A DNA stretch of 64,000 nt from Undibacterium hunanense (GTDB lineage: Bacteria; Pseudomonadota; Gammaproteobacteria; Burkholderiales; Burkholderiaceae_D): positions 62,001 through 126,000 of the forward strand of contig NZ_JACOGF010000017.1 of the NCBI RefSeq assembly GCF_014284335.1. The letters run 5' to 3'. The notes under the pieces were generated by a model that was not told where the DNA came from, made no database searches, and saw nothing but the letters and a program-made list of their open reading frames with translations. Position numbers and translations under genes: made by a program. This document shows positions 46,210-56,146 of this stretch, in pieces; the stretch's first letter is position 1; the number at the start of each line of letters is the position of its first letter.

Positions 46210-48060
46210 TTGAAAACATTTCCAGCATTACTTCCTACTTCTATTGTATCCGTTCTGCGGCCGGCATCATGGCTATTGAGTGCGGCACTGGTCACGGGAT
46301 GCGCGTCCATGGGCCAGCAGGGCACAGATTCCACCGGCGATGCCAAGCACGCCAACGATGCCGCACAGGCTGCCCTGTCAGCAGAAAAAACCCTCAACGG
46401 GGTAACGGCGGATGTCTCGCTGCCTGAAGACAAATTGCCTGAAGTAGCACTGTCTGAAGAATTATTTTACAAGATCATCACTGCTGAAATCGCCTATCAG
46501 CGCGGCAGTTGGCAGGGTGCGTATGTGACGCTGTATTCAGTTGCCCAGCAAACCCGTGATCCGCGTGTCGCCCGTCGCGCAGCAGAAATCGCCCTCAGTG
46601 CCAAGCAGGCAGGCGAAGCGCTGGCGGCCATACGTCTGTGGCGTGAATTTGCGCCCAACTCCAATGAAGCCACCCAGTATTACCTGGGCTTTATGGTGAT
46701 GAATAACAATCTGGCAGAAATCCAGAGTGTATTTACAGAAAAACTGAAAACTGCCGATCCCAAAATGCACGGCATACTGATGTTGCAGGCCCAGCGCCTG
46801 CTGTCCCGTGCACGTGACAAGAACGCGGCCTTTGACGTTCTGGAAGAAATTCTCTCGCCTTACAAAAACAGCCCGGATGCCCACCTGGCACTGGCTCAGG
46901 GCGCTTATACCAAAGGTGACAACAAGCGCGCCGTGAGTGAAGCGCAAATCGTGCTGGACACCAAGACTGATTCACAACTGGCTATCCTGACCATCGCCCA
47001 GGCTTCGTCGCAACAGGATGCAGCCAAGGCCATGACGGCCTTTTTGCAAAAAAACCCGACCGCACGTGATGTCCGCCTGGCTTATGCCAGCATCCTGATC
47101 GACCTCAAGCAACTGGATAAGGCCACCAAAGAATTCGAGCAAATCGCCCGCGACAGGCCGGATGACAACAACGCCACTTATACGTTGGGCGTGTTGTTCA
47201 TGGAAAGAAACCAGCCTGCGGAAGCAGAAAAATATTTCGTCCAGTATCTGAAAACCCTGGAAGCCAGACCAGGTGAAGAACGTGACCCGACCAATGCCCT
47301 GGTCAATCTGGCGCGTATCGCCGGTGAGCGCAAGGACTATAAGGCTGCGCAGGACTGGTTGTCCCAGGTGGAATCGTTTGATGGTCGCAACACCGCCTGG
47401 TTCAATGTACAGATGCGACGCGCCTTCCTGTATGCCAAAGAAGGCAAACTGGATGATGCAAGGCAGTTCCTGCGTACCGTAAAAGCCTCGAATGAGGCTG
47501 AACAGACCCAACTGGTACAAACCGAAGCACAATTGCTCAAGGACGCTGGTCAGCCCGATCAGGCCAAAGCCATTTTGCAAGAAGGCATACAGCAACAACC
47601 CAACAATCCTGACCTGCTGTACGATTTTGCCATGCTGGCAGAAGCCCAGAAAGACATCAGCAGCATGGAAACTTCACTGCGCAAGGTGATAGAGCTCGCA
47701 CCCAATAGCCAACATGCCTACAATGCGCTCGGCTATTCATTTGCCGACCGCAATATACGTCTGGATGAAGCATCCACGCTGATAGAAAAAGCCAACCAGC
47801 TGGCGCCGGATGATCCATTTATTCTTGACAGCCTGGGCTGGGTCAAGTTCCGCCTGGCCAAATACGATGAGGCTGAACAGGCATTGCGTCGCGCCTATGA
47901 ATTGCGGCCTGATGCCGAAATCGCCGTACATCTGGGCGAATTGCTGTGGACCATGGGACAGAAAGATGATGCAAAAAAAATCTGGCGCGACGCCCAGAAA
48001 AAAGACCCTGAAAACCAGACCCTGAAAACCACGCTGGACAGACTGAAGGTCAAACCCTGA
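46210..48060 (+). CDS. TPR-repeat lipoprotein
   Basis: A 616-residue protein with an N-terminal lipoprotein signal (LVTGCAS lipobox near residue 31) and at least ten tetratricopeptide-type helix pairs to the C-terminus (LGVLFMERNQPAEAEKYF, ALGYSFADRN, LGWVKFRLAKYDEAEQAL and others). The start is TTG (46210) with a poor ribosome site, so its N-terminus is not certain. It is the usual neighbour of lolB and ispE in betaproteobacteria, and probably acts at the outer membrane in assembly of lipoproteins or envelope parts. Confidence 0.83.
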   Translation: MKTFPALLPTSIVSVLRPASWLLSAALVTGCASMGQQGTDSTGDAKHANDAAQAALSAEKTLNGVTADVSLPEDKLPEVALSEELFYKIITAEIAYQRGSWQGAYVTLYSVAQQTRDPRVARRAAEIALSAKQAGEALAAIRLWREFAPNSNEATQYYLGFMVMNNNLAEIQSVFTEKLKTADPKMHGILMLQAQRLLSRARDKNAAFDVLEEILSPYKNSPDAHLALAQGAYTKGDNKRAVSEAQIVLDTKTDSQLAILTIAQASSQQDAAKAMTAFLQKNPTARDVRLAYASILIDLKQLDKATKEFEQIARDRPDDNNATYTLGVLFMERNQPAEAEKYFVQYLKTLEARPGEERDPTNALVNLARIAGERKDYKAAQDWLSQVESFDGRNTAWFNVQMRRAFLYAKEGKLDDARQFLRTVKASNEAEQTQLVQTEAQLLKDAGQPDQAKAILQEGIQQQPNNPDLLYDFAMLAEAQKDISSMETSLRKVIELAPNSQHAYNALGYSFADRNIRLDEASTLIEKANQLAPDDPFILDSLGWVKFRLAKYDEAEQALRRAYELRPDAEIAVHLGELLWTMGQKDDAKKIWRDAQKKDPENQTLKTTLDRLKVKP

Positions 48061-48065
48061 GCCTT

Positions 48066-48141
48066 GCATGTCGCACCTGGTTGGGCTTGGTTGATCTGAA
48101 CTGGATTGATTCAGATTGATTTTGCCCAACACGCGACATGC
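48066..48141. other. Nested hairpin between TPR gene and lolB
   Basis: Three nested stems: GCATGTCGC (48066-48074)/GCGACATGC (48133-48141), GTTGGGC (48080-48086)/GCCCAAC (48124-48130), and TCTGAA (48095-48100)/TTCAGA (48110-48115). It starts 5 bp after the TPR stop codon and is not followed by a T-run, so it is not a standard terminator. It could be an mRNA-processing or mRNA-stabilising structure. Confidence 0.6.
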
Positions 48142-48224
48142 CGATAAAAAACTGCGCCGGGCACGCTAACCATGACAGCGCCCTGGCGTAGCGACCCTAC
48201 ACGGACTATGGACTACGGACAACG

Positions 48225-48881
48225 ATGCATAACAAGACACGCTTGCCCCAGCATATTGCAGCCTGTGCCTGCCTGCTATTCAGCAGCGCCTGCACCAGCC
48301 TGCCCCAGCAACCGATAGCGACAAACAGCCCACCCGTCACACCGACGGCTCCAGCAGCACAAACCACCCAGCAAACAACTGCCAGCACTGCCCGCATCTA
48401 TCAGCAACAAATCCAGATCAGTGGCCGCATCACCGTGCTGTACCAACAGGCTGACAAGCCACAAAGCATGCCTGGCAGTTTTGAGTGGGAACAGGACAGG
48501 GACAGTATACGCATCACCCTGATATCCCCTTTGGGGCAAACCATGGCCAGAATCACTCAGACAGCGCAAGGTGCCCGGCTGGAACAGGATGGCAAGGAAA
48601 CCCGTCAGGCTGCCGATCTCGATCTGTTATTGCAAGATACCCTGGGCTGGTCCCTGCCAGTAGCCGGTCTGCGTGACTGGTTGCAAGGCTTCGTGGCAAA
48701 AGATGGCAAAACCGCCATGTCATTGCAAGCTCAGGACCAGACTATTGACGCCCAGGGCTGGAAATTGCGGTATGCGGCCTGGCATGAACAACCCAGCTTT
48801 CCAAAACGTATCGATTTGCAAAGATATACCAGCCAGGCTGGCGATATCTCCATCCGTATCGTCGTCGACCAATGGAAATGA
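48225..48881 (+). CDS. lolB: Outer membrane lipoprotein receptor LolB
   Basis: A 218-residue lipoprotein (lipobox FSSAC at residue ~22) that takes lipoproteins from LolA and puts them in the outer membrane. A Pro/Ala/Thr-rich linker (~25-55) precedes the LolB core; family segments [22 protein letters not shown] and [15 protein letters not shown] are present. It overlaps ispE by 4 bp, as is usual in betaproteobacteria. Confidence 0.93.
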   Translation: MHNKTRLPQHIAACACLLFSSACTSLPQQPIATNSPPVTPTAPAAQTTQQTTASTARIYQQQIQISGRITVLYQQADKPQSMPGSFEWEQDRDSIRITLISPLGQTMARITQTAQGARLEQDGKETRQAADLDLLLQDTLGWSLPVAGLRDWLQGFVAKDGKTAMSLQAQDQTIDAQGWKLRYAAWHEQPSFPKRIDLQRYTSQAGDISIRIVVDQWK

Positions 48882-49768
48882 TACGCACACTGAAGCAGTG
48901 TCCGGCACCGGCCAAACTCAATCTCTTCCTGCACGTGACGGGCCGTCGGCCAGATGGCTACCATCTGCTGCAGACTGCCTTTCAACTGATAGACCGCTGC
49001 GATTATCTGGATGTCGAAGTGCGTGACGATGGGCTCATACATCGCTGCAATGACATACCCGGCGTGCCTGCCGACAGCGATTTGATTGTCAGGGCAGCCA
49101 GATTATTGCAGGCGCATGGCGGCAGTAGCCTGGGAGCCAATCTGACCCTGCACAAGCAACTGCCCATGGGCGGCGGCCTGGGCGGCGGTTCTTCAGACGC
49201 TGCAACCACCTTGCTGGCGCTGAATCATTTATGGAATACCGGCCTGACACGCGCAGAACTCATGCAACTGGGTCTGCAACTGGGTGCCGATGTACCCTTC
49301 TTTTTGTTTGGCGAAAACGCCTTTGCTGAGGGAGTGGGTGAAGAATTGCAGCCATTGAACACCGCTGAAGACTGGTTTGTGGTGCTGGAGCCCGGCGTAC
49401 AAGTCCCCACACCGGCAATTTTTTCGGCAAAGGAGTTGACAAGAGGCACAAAGCCCGTCAGAATAGCGGACTTTTCCAGTGATGCAAAAATTCATTGGAA
49501 AAACGATCTGCAAACAGTTGCCTGCGCATTGTTCCCGCAAGTTGATGCAGCCATACAATGGCTCTCACAATACGGACAAGCGAAGATGACGGGATCAGGA
49601 GCTTGTGTTTTTTGTGCCTTTGCCGACGAAACGGCAGCAGACACAGTATTAAAGCAAGTGCCGGATCGCTGGACATCATGGAAAGCAAAAGCACTGAGTC
49701 GCCACCCGATGGCGCAGAAATTGGGATCGAAAAACATTTGGCTTGAAGCTGGTTTGACGCTAAAATAG
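48878..49768 (+). CDS. ispE: 4-diphosphocytidyl-2-C-methyl-D-erythritol kinase
   Basis: A 296-residue GHMP kinase of the non-mevalonate isoprenoid pathway. N-terminal [26 protein letters not shown], the glycine-rich ATP loop [15 protein letters not shown] and C-terminal [10 protein letters not shown] are the IspE signatures. The ATG at 48878 gives an ATGA junction with lolB; the ATG at 48872 is the alternative. tRNA-Gln lies 32 bp downstream. Confidence 0.97.
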   Translation: MIRTLKQCPAPAKLNLFLHVTGRRPDGYHLLQTAFQLIDRCDYLDVEVRDDGLIHRCNDIPGVPADSDLIVRAARLLQAHGGSSLGANLTLHKQLPMGGGLGGGSSDAATTLLALNHLWNTGLTRAELMQLGLQLGADVPFFLFGENAFAEGVGEELQPLNTAEDWFVVLEPGVQVPTPAIFSAKELTRGTKPVRIADFSSDAKIHWKNDLQTVACALFPQVDAAIQWLSQYGQAKMTGSGACVFCAFADETAADTVLKQVPDRWTSWKAKALSRHPMAQKLGSKNIWLEAGLTLK

Positions 49769-49800
49769 CGGCGAACTTGGAAACAGGCAAACGGTTGTGT

Positions 49801-49877
49801 AGGGGAGTCGCCAAGCTGGTTAAGGCACCGGATTTTGATTCCGGCATGCGAAGGTTCGAATCCTTCTTCCCCTGCCA
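49801..49877 (+). tRNA. tRNA-Gln (anticodon UUG)
   Basis: A full cloverleaf: acceptor AGGGGAG with TTCCCCT, D arm GCCAAGCTGGTTAAGGC, anticodon arm CCGGA-TTTTGAT-TCCGG with anticodon TTG at 49835-49837, T arm GAAGG-TTCGAAT-CCTTC, discriminator G and encoded CCA (49875-49877). Length 77. It sits between ispE and prs, as in related species. Confidence 0.98.
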
Positions 49878-49884
49878 TTAAATT

Positions 49885-49917
49885 AAAGCCGCCGCATAGA
49901 TTGTGCGGCGGCTTTTT
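49885..49917 (+). terminator. Rho-independent terminator after tRNA-Gln
   Basis: AAAGCCGCCGCA (49885-49896), 7-nt loop, TGCGGCGGCTTT followed by Ts. A strong, perfect GC-rich stem 8 bp after the tRNA CCA. Confidence 0.92.
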
Positions 49918-49997
49918 CAGTTTTATCAGCGGCTAGTTTTGTATAAAACCCATGCAAAATAAGCCAGACCCACAATCTCAGCCGATAGGTCCCAGCC

Positions 49998-50960
49998 ATG
50001 GCAAATGCGCGCGCAAATGACAACATGATGGTTTTCACTGGCAACGCCAATCCTGCACTGGCTGCCGGTGTTGCCAAGCAACTCGGCATCCCCCTCGGCA
50101 AGGCAGACGTTTCCAAATTCTCTGACGGCGAAGTAATGGTCGAGATCAATGAAAACGTGCGCGGTAAAGATGTTTTCGTTTTGCAATCGACTTGCGCACC
50201 AACCAACGATAACCTGATGGAAATCATGTTGATGGTTGATGCTCTGAAACGTGCTTCCGCTGGCCGTATCACTGCAGCTATCCCCTATTTTGGTTATGCC
50301 CGTCAGGATCGTCGCCCACGCTCTGCGCGTGTTGCGATTTCTGCCAAAGTGGTTGCCAATATGCTGGAAGAAGCCGGTGTAGACCGCGTGCTGATCATGG
50401 ACTTGCATGCCGATCAGATCCAGGGTTTCTTTGATATCCCTGTCGATAATATTTACGCTTCGCCAATTCTGCTGGGTGACCTGGTCGCCAAGAATTACGA
50501 AGACCTGCTGGTCGTTTCCCCTGACGTGGGTGGCGTGGTACGCGCCCGCGCTTTGGCAAAACGCCTGGGTTGCGACCTGGCCATCATTGACAAACGCCGT
50601 CCAAAAGCGAATGTCTCTGAAGTCATGAACATCATTGGTGAAGTCGAAGGCCGCAATTGCGTGATCATGGATGACATGGTTGACACTGCCGGCACGCTGA
50701 CCAAAGCAGCTGAAGTATTGAAAGAACGTGGCGCCAAGAAAGTATTGGCTTACTGTACCCACCCTGTCCTGTCTGGCCCTGCGATACAACGTATTTCGCA
50801 ATCGCCGCTGGATGAACTGGTAGTGACAGACACCATTCCACTGACGGAAGCAGCCCGTGCCTGTCCGAAGATTCGTCAATTGTCTTGTGACAGCCTGCTG
50901 GCCGAAACTTTCCGCCGCATTACCAAGGGCGAATCGGTCATCTCCCTGTTCACGGACTAA
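49998..50960 (+). CDS. prs: Ribose-phosphate pyrophosphokinase
   Basis: A 320-residue enzyme that makes PRPP from ribose 5-phosphate and ATP. Family signatures: [33 protein letters not shown], the ATP-binding [23 protein letters not shown], and the PRPP loop [12 protein letters not shown]. Length matches. It lies between the tRNA terminator and rplY. Confidence 0.98.
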   Translation: MANARANDNMMVFTGNANPALAAGVAKQLGIPLGKADVSKFSDGEVMVEINENVRGKDVFVLQSTCAPTNDNLMEIMLMVDALKRASAGRITAAIPYFGYARQDRRPRSARVAISAKVVANMLEEAGVDRVLIMDLHADQIQGFFDIPVDNIYASPILLGDLVAKNYEDLLVVSPDVGGVVRARALAKRLGCDLAIIDKRRPKANVSEVMNIIGEVEGRNCVIMDDMVDTAGTLTKAAEVLKERGAKKVLAYCTHPVLSGPAIQRISQSPLDELVVTDTIPLTEAARACPKIRQLSCDSLLAETFRRITKGESVISLFTD

Positions 50961-50969
50961 AATTTTCCG

Positions 50970-51002
50970 GCACTGCCATCTTCTTGATGACAGTGCTTTT
51001 TT
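50970..51002 (+). terminator. Terminator or attenuator between prs and rplY
   Basis: GCACTGCCATC (50970-50980), loop TTCTT, GATGACAGTGC (50986-50996) and then Ts. One mismatch in 11 pairs. It could limit read-through into rplY, giving separate control. Confidence 0.75.
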
Positions 51003-51072
51003 CTGGGCCCCTGGTCGCGGGGGTTCAATACCGCAAAACAAATAAATGTTTTGCATTTTTTGGAGTAACACC

Positions 51073-51660
51073 ATGAAAGTAATCGCATTTGCACGCAAAG
51101 AACAGGGGACCGGAGCGAGCCGCCGCCTGCGCAATGCTGGCCAAACACCTGGCATCATCTACGGCGGTACAGAAGCACCGGTCGCCATCACTCTGGATCA
51201 CAATGCGCTGTACCATGCATTGAAAAAAGAAGCATTCCACTCTTCCATTCTGGACCTGGAAGTGGATGGCAAATCAGAAAAAGTATTGTTGCGCGACTTC
51301 CAGGTCCACGCATACAAACAACTGGTTTTGCACGCTGATTTCCAACGCGTAGATCCTAACCAGAAAATCCACGTTAAAGTGCCTCTGCACTTCATCAACG
51401 CTGACGTTTCCCCAGCAGTGAAACTGTCCGCAGCGGTCATCAGCCACGTTGCTGTTGAACTGGACATCTCCTGCCTGCCAGCAGAACTGCCAGAGTTCGT
51501 TGAAGTTGACCTGTCCAAACTGGAAGCTGGTCAATCCATCCACGTATCTCAACTGACATTGCCAAAAGGCGTGACAGCTGTTGTACACGGTGGTGACGCA
51601 ACTGTTGCTATCGCTGTTATCCCAGCCGGCGCAACCTCTGCAGAAGCTGAAGCAAAATAA
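51073..51660 (+). CDS. rplY: 50S ribosomal protein L25/general stress protein Ctc
   Basis: A 195-residue long (CTC/TL5-type) L25 that binds 5S rRNA. N-terminal L25 domain (~1-95, [23 protein letters not shown]) and C-terminal beta domain (~96-185, VPLHFIN). The ATG at 51073 follows GGAG by 7 bases. The Ala/Glu-rich tail is normal for this form. Confidence 0.97.
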   Translation: MKVIAFARKEQGTGASRRLRNAGQTPGIIYGGTEAPVAITLDHNALYHALKKEAFHSSILDLEVDGKSEKVLLRDFQVHAYKQLVLHADFQRVDPNQKIHVKVPLHFINADVSPAVKLSAAVISHVAVELDISCLPAELPEFVEVDLSKLEAGQSIHVSQLTLPKGVTAVVHGGDATVAIAVIPAGATSAEAEAK

Positions 51661-51681
51661 TTTGCATTTTGCAAGTTGATG

Positions 51682-51707
51682 AAAGCCGCCTCCGGGCGGC
51701 TTTTTTT
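51682..51707 (+). terminator. Rho-independent terminator after rplY
   Basis: AAAGCCGCC-TCC-GGGCGGCTTTTTTT, 22 bp downstream of the rplY stop. A classical short GC stem with T-run. Confidence 0.93.
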
Positions 51708-51790
51708 ATTTTCTGCGAGCGGGATACTTTGCCCCATCTTCATGTCAGAATCAGTCATATCGTTTTAACCCGATTTACGGAGTTCTACGC

Positions 51791-53536
51791 ATGCCCTCAT
51801 TCTCCCGCCGCAAGCTATACCTGAGTCTGTTCATCCCCCTGTGTTTCAGCCTGGTCAGCCCTGTCAGTCAGGCACAGTTGGCAGCGGGCATCAAATACGA
51901 CACCAGCTACCCCATCATCAGCCCGGTATATGCTAAACAGGGCATGGTGGCGACTGAGCAGGCACTGGCCAGCCAGGTAGGCCTGGACATACTCAAGCGC
52001 GGCGGGAATGCCGTGGATGCTGCCGTAGCAGTTGGCTTTGCCCTGGCAGTCGTCTTGCCGAACGCAGGCAATATCGGTGGTGGTGGCTTCATGGTCATCC
52101 ATGACAGCAAATCGGGCAAGGATATCGCTCTCGATTTTCGTGAACTGGCACCAGAAAAAGCCACGCGCGACATGTACCTGGATGCGAATGGCAAAGTCAT
52201 TTCCGGCAAATCCCTGTTCAGCCATCTGGCGGTCGGCGTACCTGGCACGGTAGCAGGCATGGATCTGGCCCTGCGCAAATATGGCAGCATGAAATGGAAG
52301 GATGTCATCGCCCCCGCCATACGTCTGGCCGAACAGGGTTTTGAGATAAGCCCGCATCTGGCAGAGGTGATCGATTCAAGCAAAAACCAGTTGGGTAAAT
52401 GGCCTGCCAGCCGTGCGATTTTTTTTAAAGCTGATAAGCCGATACAGGCTGGTGAGCGCCTGCTGCAAAAAGACCTCGCACAATCGCTGCGTCTGATTGC
52501 CGAGCAAGGCGCAGTGGCTTTTTATGAAGGTGCGATCGCCAAAAAGATCGTCGCCGAAATGCAGCAACATCAGGGCATGATCTCTGCCAGTGACCTGAAG
52601 AATTACAAGGCAGTAGAACGCATCCCCGTGCGCGGCAATTATCGCGGCTATGAAGTCGTCTCCATGCCACCACCGAGTTCGGGGGGTGTACACATCATCC
52701 AGATGCTGAACATGCTGGAACATTTCCCCCTGAAAGAACAGGGTGCCAACAGTGCCCAGACTTTGCATCAGCTCAGTGAAGTGATGAAACTGGCCTATGC
52801 CGACCGTTCCGAATTTTTGGGTGACCCGGATTATTACAAAGTACCTACCAAAGGCCTGACTTCGCGCGCCTATGCCGATGAATTGGTGAAGAAAATACAG
52901 CCAGACCGTGCCACACCCTCTGCCGATATCAAGCCCGGCAAACCCCTGCCCTATGAAAGCGACCAGACCACGCATTATAGTGTCGCGGACCAATTCGGCA
53001 ATGTGGTCGCCACCACCTATACCTTGAACCTGAACTTTGGCAGCGGCATTGTCGCCAGTGGCACCGGCATCGTGCTGAACAATGAAATGGACGATTTCTC
53101 GGTCAAGGCCGGCGTACCGAATGCCTTTGGCCTGCTGGGTGGTGACGCGAACGCAGTACAGAGCTGGAAACGGCCTTTGAGCTCGATGTCACCCACTATC
53201 GTACTGAAGGATGGTAAACCCTTCCTGGTGACTGGCAGCCCCGGTGGCAGCCGCATCATCACCACGACACTGCAAACGATATTGAATGTCATCGATCATG
53301 ACATGAATGTCGCCGAAGCCACAATTTCACCGCGCATCCATCAGCAATGGATGCCAGACCAATTACGCTATGAAAAAGGGATCAGCATCGATACCCTGCG
53401 TCTGCTGGAGAAAAAAGGCCAGATCCTGCGTCCGGCAGCTACTTTGGGCAAAACCCAGACCATACAGGTCTATGCGCAGGGATTCGCTGGTTATTCAGAC
53501 CCGCGCAGCCCAGATGGCAGTGCGGTCGGATTTTAA
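51791..53536 (+). CDS. ggt: Gamma-glutamyltransferase
   Basis: A 581-residue periplasmic precursor that hydrolyses or transfers the gamma-glutamyl group of glutathione. Signal peptide ~1-29 (cleavage VSQAQ-L). Self-cleavage gives large and small subunits at Thr393 (DQTTHYSVAD), the new N-terminal nucleophile. SMPPPSSGG, GNIGGGGFMVIHD and the small-subunit SPGGSRIITT are present. ACGGAG is upstream. Here ggt stands where pth often follows rplY. Confidence 0.96.
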   Translation: MPSFSRRKLYLSLFIPLCFSLVSPVSQAQLAAGIKYDTSYPIISPVYAKQGMVATEQALASQVGLDILKRGGNAVDAAVAVGFALAVVLPNAGNIGGGGFMVIHDSKSGKDIALDFRELAPEKATRDMYLDANGKVISGKSLFSHLAVGVPGTVAGMDLALRKYGSMKWKDVIAPAIRLAEQGFEISPHLAEVIDSSKNQLGKWPASRAIFFKADKPIQAGERLLQKDLAQSLRLIAEQGAVAFYEGAIAKKIVAEMQQHQGMISASDLKNYKAVERIPVRGNYRGYEVVSMPPPSSGGVHIIQMLNMLEHFPLKEQGANSAQTLHQLSEVMKLAYADRSEFLGDPDYYKVPTKGLTSRAYADELVKKIQPDRATPSADIKPGKPLPYESDQTTHYSVADQFGNVVATTYTLNLNFGSGIVASGTGIVLNNEMDDFSVKAGVPNAFGLLGGDANAVQSWKRPLSSMSPTIVLKDGKPFLVTGSPGGSRIITTTLQTILNVIDHDMNVAEATISPRIHQQWMPDQLRYEKGISIDTLRLLEKKGQILRPAATLGKTQTIQVYAQGFAGYSDPRSPDGSAVGF

Positions 53537-53553
53537 GCTTCAGATTTCCAGGC

Positions 53554-54135
53554 TCAGGCTTCCGTAAGAATGATATCCATAGGGATATCATGGATGTCAG
53601 CAGTAAAATCGGCCTGCATGCATTGATAGGCTATGCCTATGGTGAGCGGTCGCGGTGTTTTTTCCAGGGTGCGGTCATAATAGCCGCCACCATACCCAAG
53701 GCGGTACCTGCCCGCATTAAAGCCTACGCACGGTATCAATAGCGCAGCTGGTTGCATCCACTGCGTACGCTGGGCCGGCACTGGTATGCCATATTCATCA
53801 GCCAGCATGGTATCGCCTGGTTGCCAGCTTAAAAACTGCAAGGGCTGCTGCCGGACAAGCACCAGTGGCAGCGCCAGTTGCACGCCGGCATCTGACAATG
53901 CGGCATAGGTTGCCTGCAAATCAGGCTCGCCCCGTATCGGCCAGTACACCGCCAGGCTGGTGATCTGTTGCTGCCTGCAATATTGCAGCAACTTTTCACC
54001 CAGTTCCCTGTCCCATTGTTGCCTGACATTCATTGTGATATCGCGGCGTTTTTGCAGTAAACTTTTCCGCAAGTCCTGACGACTGAATGCTGCTTCTGTG
54101 TGCATCGGATGTGCGCTGGCCTTGGGCTGTGTCAT
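53554..54135 (-). CDS. 5-formyltetrahydrofolate cyclo-ligase
   Basis: A 193-residue enzyme that turns 5-formyl-THF into methenyl-THF with ATP. Family marks are LRKSLLQKRRDI, AVYWPIRGEPD, LLIPCVGFN and the C-terminal YRLGYGGGYYDRTL loop. The ATG at 54135 gives a normal length; earlier starts would overlap the transglycosylase gene. It is divergent from that gene with only 34 bp between starts, so their promoters overlap or lie inside the genes. Confidence 0.92.
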   Translation of the reverse strand: MTQPKASAHPMHTEAAFSRQDLRKSLLQKRRDITMNVRQQWDRELGEKLLQYCRQQQITSLAVYWPIRGEPDLQATYAALSDAGVQLALPLVLVRQQPLQFLSWQPGDTMLADEYGIPVPAQRTQWMQPAALLIPCVGFNAGRYRLGYGGGYYDRTLEKTPRPLTIGIAYQCMQADFTADIHDIPMDIILTEA

Positions 54136-54169
54136 ACTGTCAGAAATGTAATCAAAAAACTGTCTAAAG

Positions 54170-56134
54170 ATGTCTGTGAAAAAAAGTTTAGCTGGACTTG
54201 GCCTGATGATCTTAGCAGGTTTCGGCGCATCCACTGTCGCCAGCGCCGCTGCGGCAAAAAAAGGCCTGATCAATGATGATGACCGCTTCATGGCCTTGCG
54301 CGACGCCGCCTTCCATGATGACTCCGGCAATGCAGAGCAGCATGCGGCGGCACTCAAGAATTACGAAATCCCCTCTTATATTGATTATTATCGCCTGCGT
54401 GCCCGCCTGGTGAAAACCACGAATGCCGAATTTCGTGATTTTCTGAGCAAGTATGAAGGCAGCGCCATCGCTGACCGTCTGCGTAATGACTGGCTGTTGT
54501 TGCTGGGCAAACGTGGCGAATGGGAAACATTCGATCAGCAATATCCCATGTTTGTGGTAGCCGATGACAATCAGTTACGCTGCTATGCCGTGCTGTCAAA
54601 GGCACTTAAGCAGCAAAAAGTCGCCAGCGACGCACGCAATTTGCTGAATGCGCCACGCGATTATGGCGAAGGTTGCTATGCCCTGGTCACTTACCTCGCA
54701 GGCAATGGACAATTCAGCAATAACGATTTGTGGGCACAAGTCCGCATGGCTGGTGAAAACGGTGCGCTGCCACTGGCGCAGCGCCTGGGCAAATTACTCA
54801 ACGTGCCAGAAAAACAGATGGCCGATGCCATCGACAAGCCTGCTGCCGTCACCAAAAAAGCCCCCGAAGCTGGTCGCACCGCACATGAACTCTATCTGAT
54901 CGCACTGGGCCGTCTGGCCAAGACCGACCATGAACAGGCTGCCAGCCTGCTGAGTCGCTATACCAGCCAGTTCAGCGATATCGAAAAATCCACAGGCTGG
55001 GCACAAATTGCCCTGCAGGCAGCGCAGAAGCTGGAACCGGATGCACTGGGCTACTGGCAGCGTGCCGACACTGCCCCGCTGTCGCAGGAAGCCTATCAAT
55101 GGCGGGTACGTACTGCCTTGCGCGAAGGTGACTGGAAGCTGGTAAAAAACGGCATCACCAACATGCCACCGGCCTTGAAGGCAGACCCTGCCTGGGTGTA
55201 CTGGTATGGCCGCGCCCTGAAGGCCGAAGGCAAGAATGAAGAAGCACGCGCGCAATTTGCCAGCATCGCCGAACAACTGCATTTCTATGGGCAACTGGCA
55301 CTGGAAGAACTGGGACAAAAAATTGGCGTCCCCATTACCGTCAAACCAGTAACGCCGGAAGAACTGGCGCCAATGGAAAAAAATCCCAACCTGCAAAGAG
55401 CCTTGAAGTTCTACGCCATGAACCTGCGCTTTGAAGGTACGCGTGAATGGAACTGGGAATTGCGCAAGATGAGCGAACGCCAGCATCTGGCGGCTGCTGA
55501 ACTGGCACGCCAGAACAATTTGCTGGACCGCATGGTGAACACCTCGGACCGTACCAAGGGTGAACTCGACTTCAGCCAGCGCTACCCTACCCCTTTCAAT
55601 GAAAGCATGTACAAAACCACGCAGGCACTGGGGCTGGACATGGCCTGGGTATATGGCCTGATACGCCAGGAATCACGCTTCATCATGAACGCCAAATCGC
55701 ATGTGGGTGCATCTGGCCTGATGCAACTGATGCCGGCTACCGCACGCTATGTCGCCAAGAAAATTGGCCTGGGCAAATTTGTGCCAGAACAAGTCAATGA
55801 TGTGGATACCAATATTGCCCTGGGTACCAATTATCTCAATATGGTACTGACCGACCTTGGTGGTTCGCAAGCGCTGGCATCCGCTGCCTATAATGCTGGC
55901 CCTGGACGCCCCAGAGCCTGGCGTGCAAAATTGAGCCGCCCGGTAGAAGGGGCGATTTTTGCAGAGACTATTCCCTTCAACGAAACCCGTGGTTACGTGA
56001 AGAATGTGTTGTCGAATGCCACCTACTATGCGGCCCTGTTCGAGAAAAAACCCCAGTCCCTGAAAAGCCGTCTGGGCATGGTTGTACCGAAGGGAATGAC
56101 GGCAACCGATGCGGATATTCCCGCCAATTTTTAA
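54170..56134 (+). CDS. Soluble lytic murein transglycosylase
   Basis: A 654-residue periplasmic enzyme of the Slt70 type. Signal peptide ~1-26. A long alpha-superhelical domain (~30-470) is followed by the catalytic SLT domain (~480-620) with Glu501 in GLIRQESRFI, GASGLMQLMPATA and AAYNAGPGRPRAW. It cleaves the glycan strand to 1,6-anhydro-muropeptides. GST and cca follow on the same strand within 13 bp and 10 bp. Confidence 0.94.
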   Translation: MSVKKSLAGLGLMILAGFGASTVASAAAAKKGLINDDDRFMALRDAAFHDDSGNAEQHAAALKNYEIPSYIDYYRLRARLVKTTNAEFRDFLSKYEGSAIADRLRNDWLLLLGKRGEWETFDQQYPMFVVADDNQLRCYAVLSKALKQQKVASDARNLLNAPRDYGEGCYALVTYLAGNGQFSNNDLWAQVRMAGENGALPLAQRLGKLLNVPEKQMADAIDKPAAVTKKAPEAGRTAHELYLIALGRLAKTDHEQAASLLSRYTSQFSDIEKSTGWAQIALQAAQKLEPDALGYWQRADTAPLSQEAYQWRVRTALREGDWKLVKNGITNMPPALKADPAWVYWYGRALKAEGKNEEARAQFASIAEQLHFYGQLALEELGQKIGVPITVKPVTPEELAPMEKNPNLQRALKFYAMNLRFEGTREWNWELRKMSERQHLAAAELARQNNLLDRMVNTSDRTKGELDFSQRYPTPFNESMYKTTQALGLDMAWVYGLIRQESRFIMNAKSHVGASGLMQLMPATARYVAKKIGLGKFVPEQVNDVDTNIALGTNYLNMVLTDLGGSQALASAAYNAGPGRPRAWRAKLSRPVEGAIFAETIPFNETRGYVKNVLSNATYYAALFEKKPQSLKSRLGMVVPKGMTATDADIPANF

Positions 56135-56146
56135 GTGTAAAAACTC

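Noticed and set aside
54136-54169. 6S RNA (ssrS) next to the 5-formyl-THF cyclo-ligase gene
   Set aside because: The gene's upstream spacer is only 34 bp, too short for a ~180-nt RNA.
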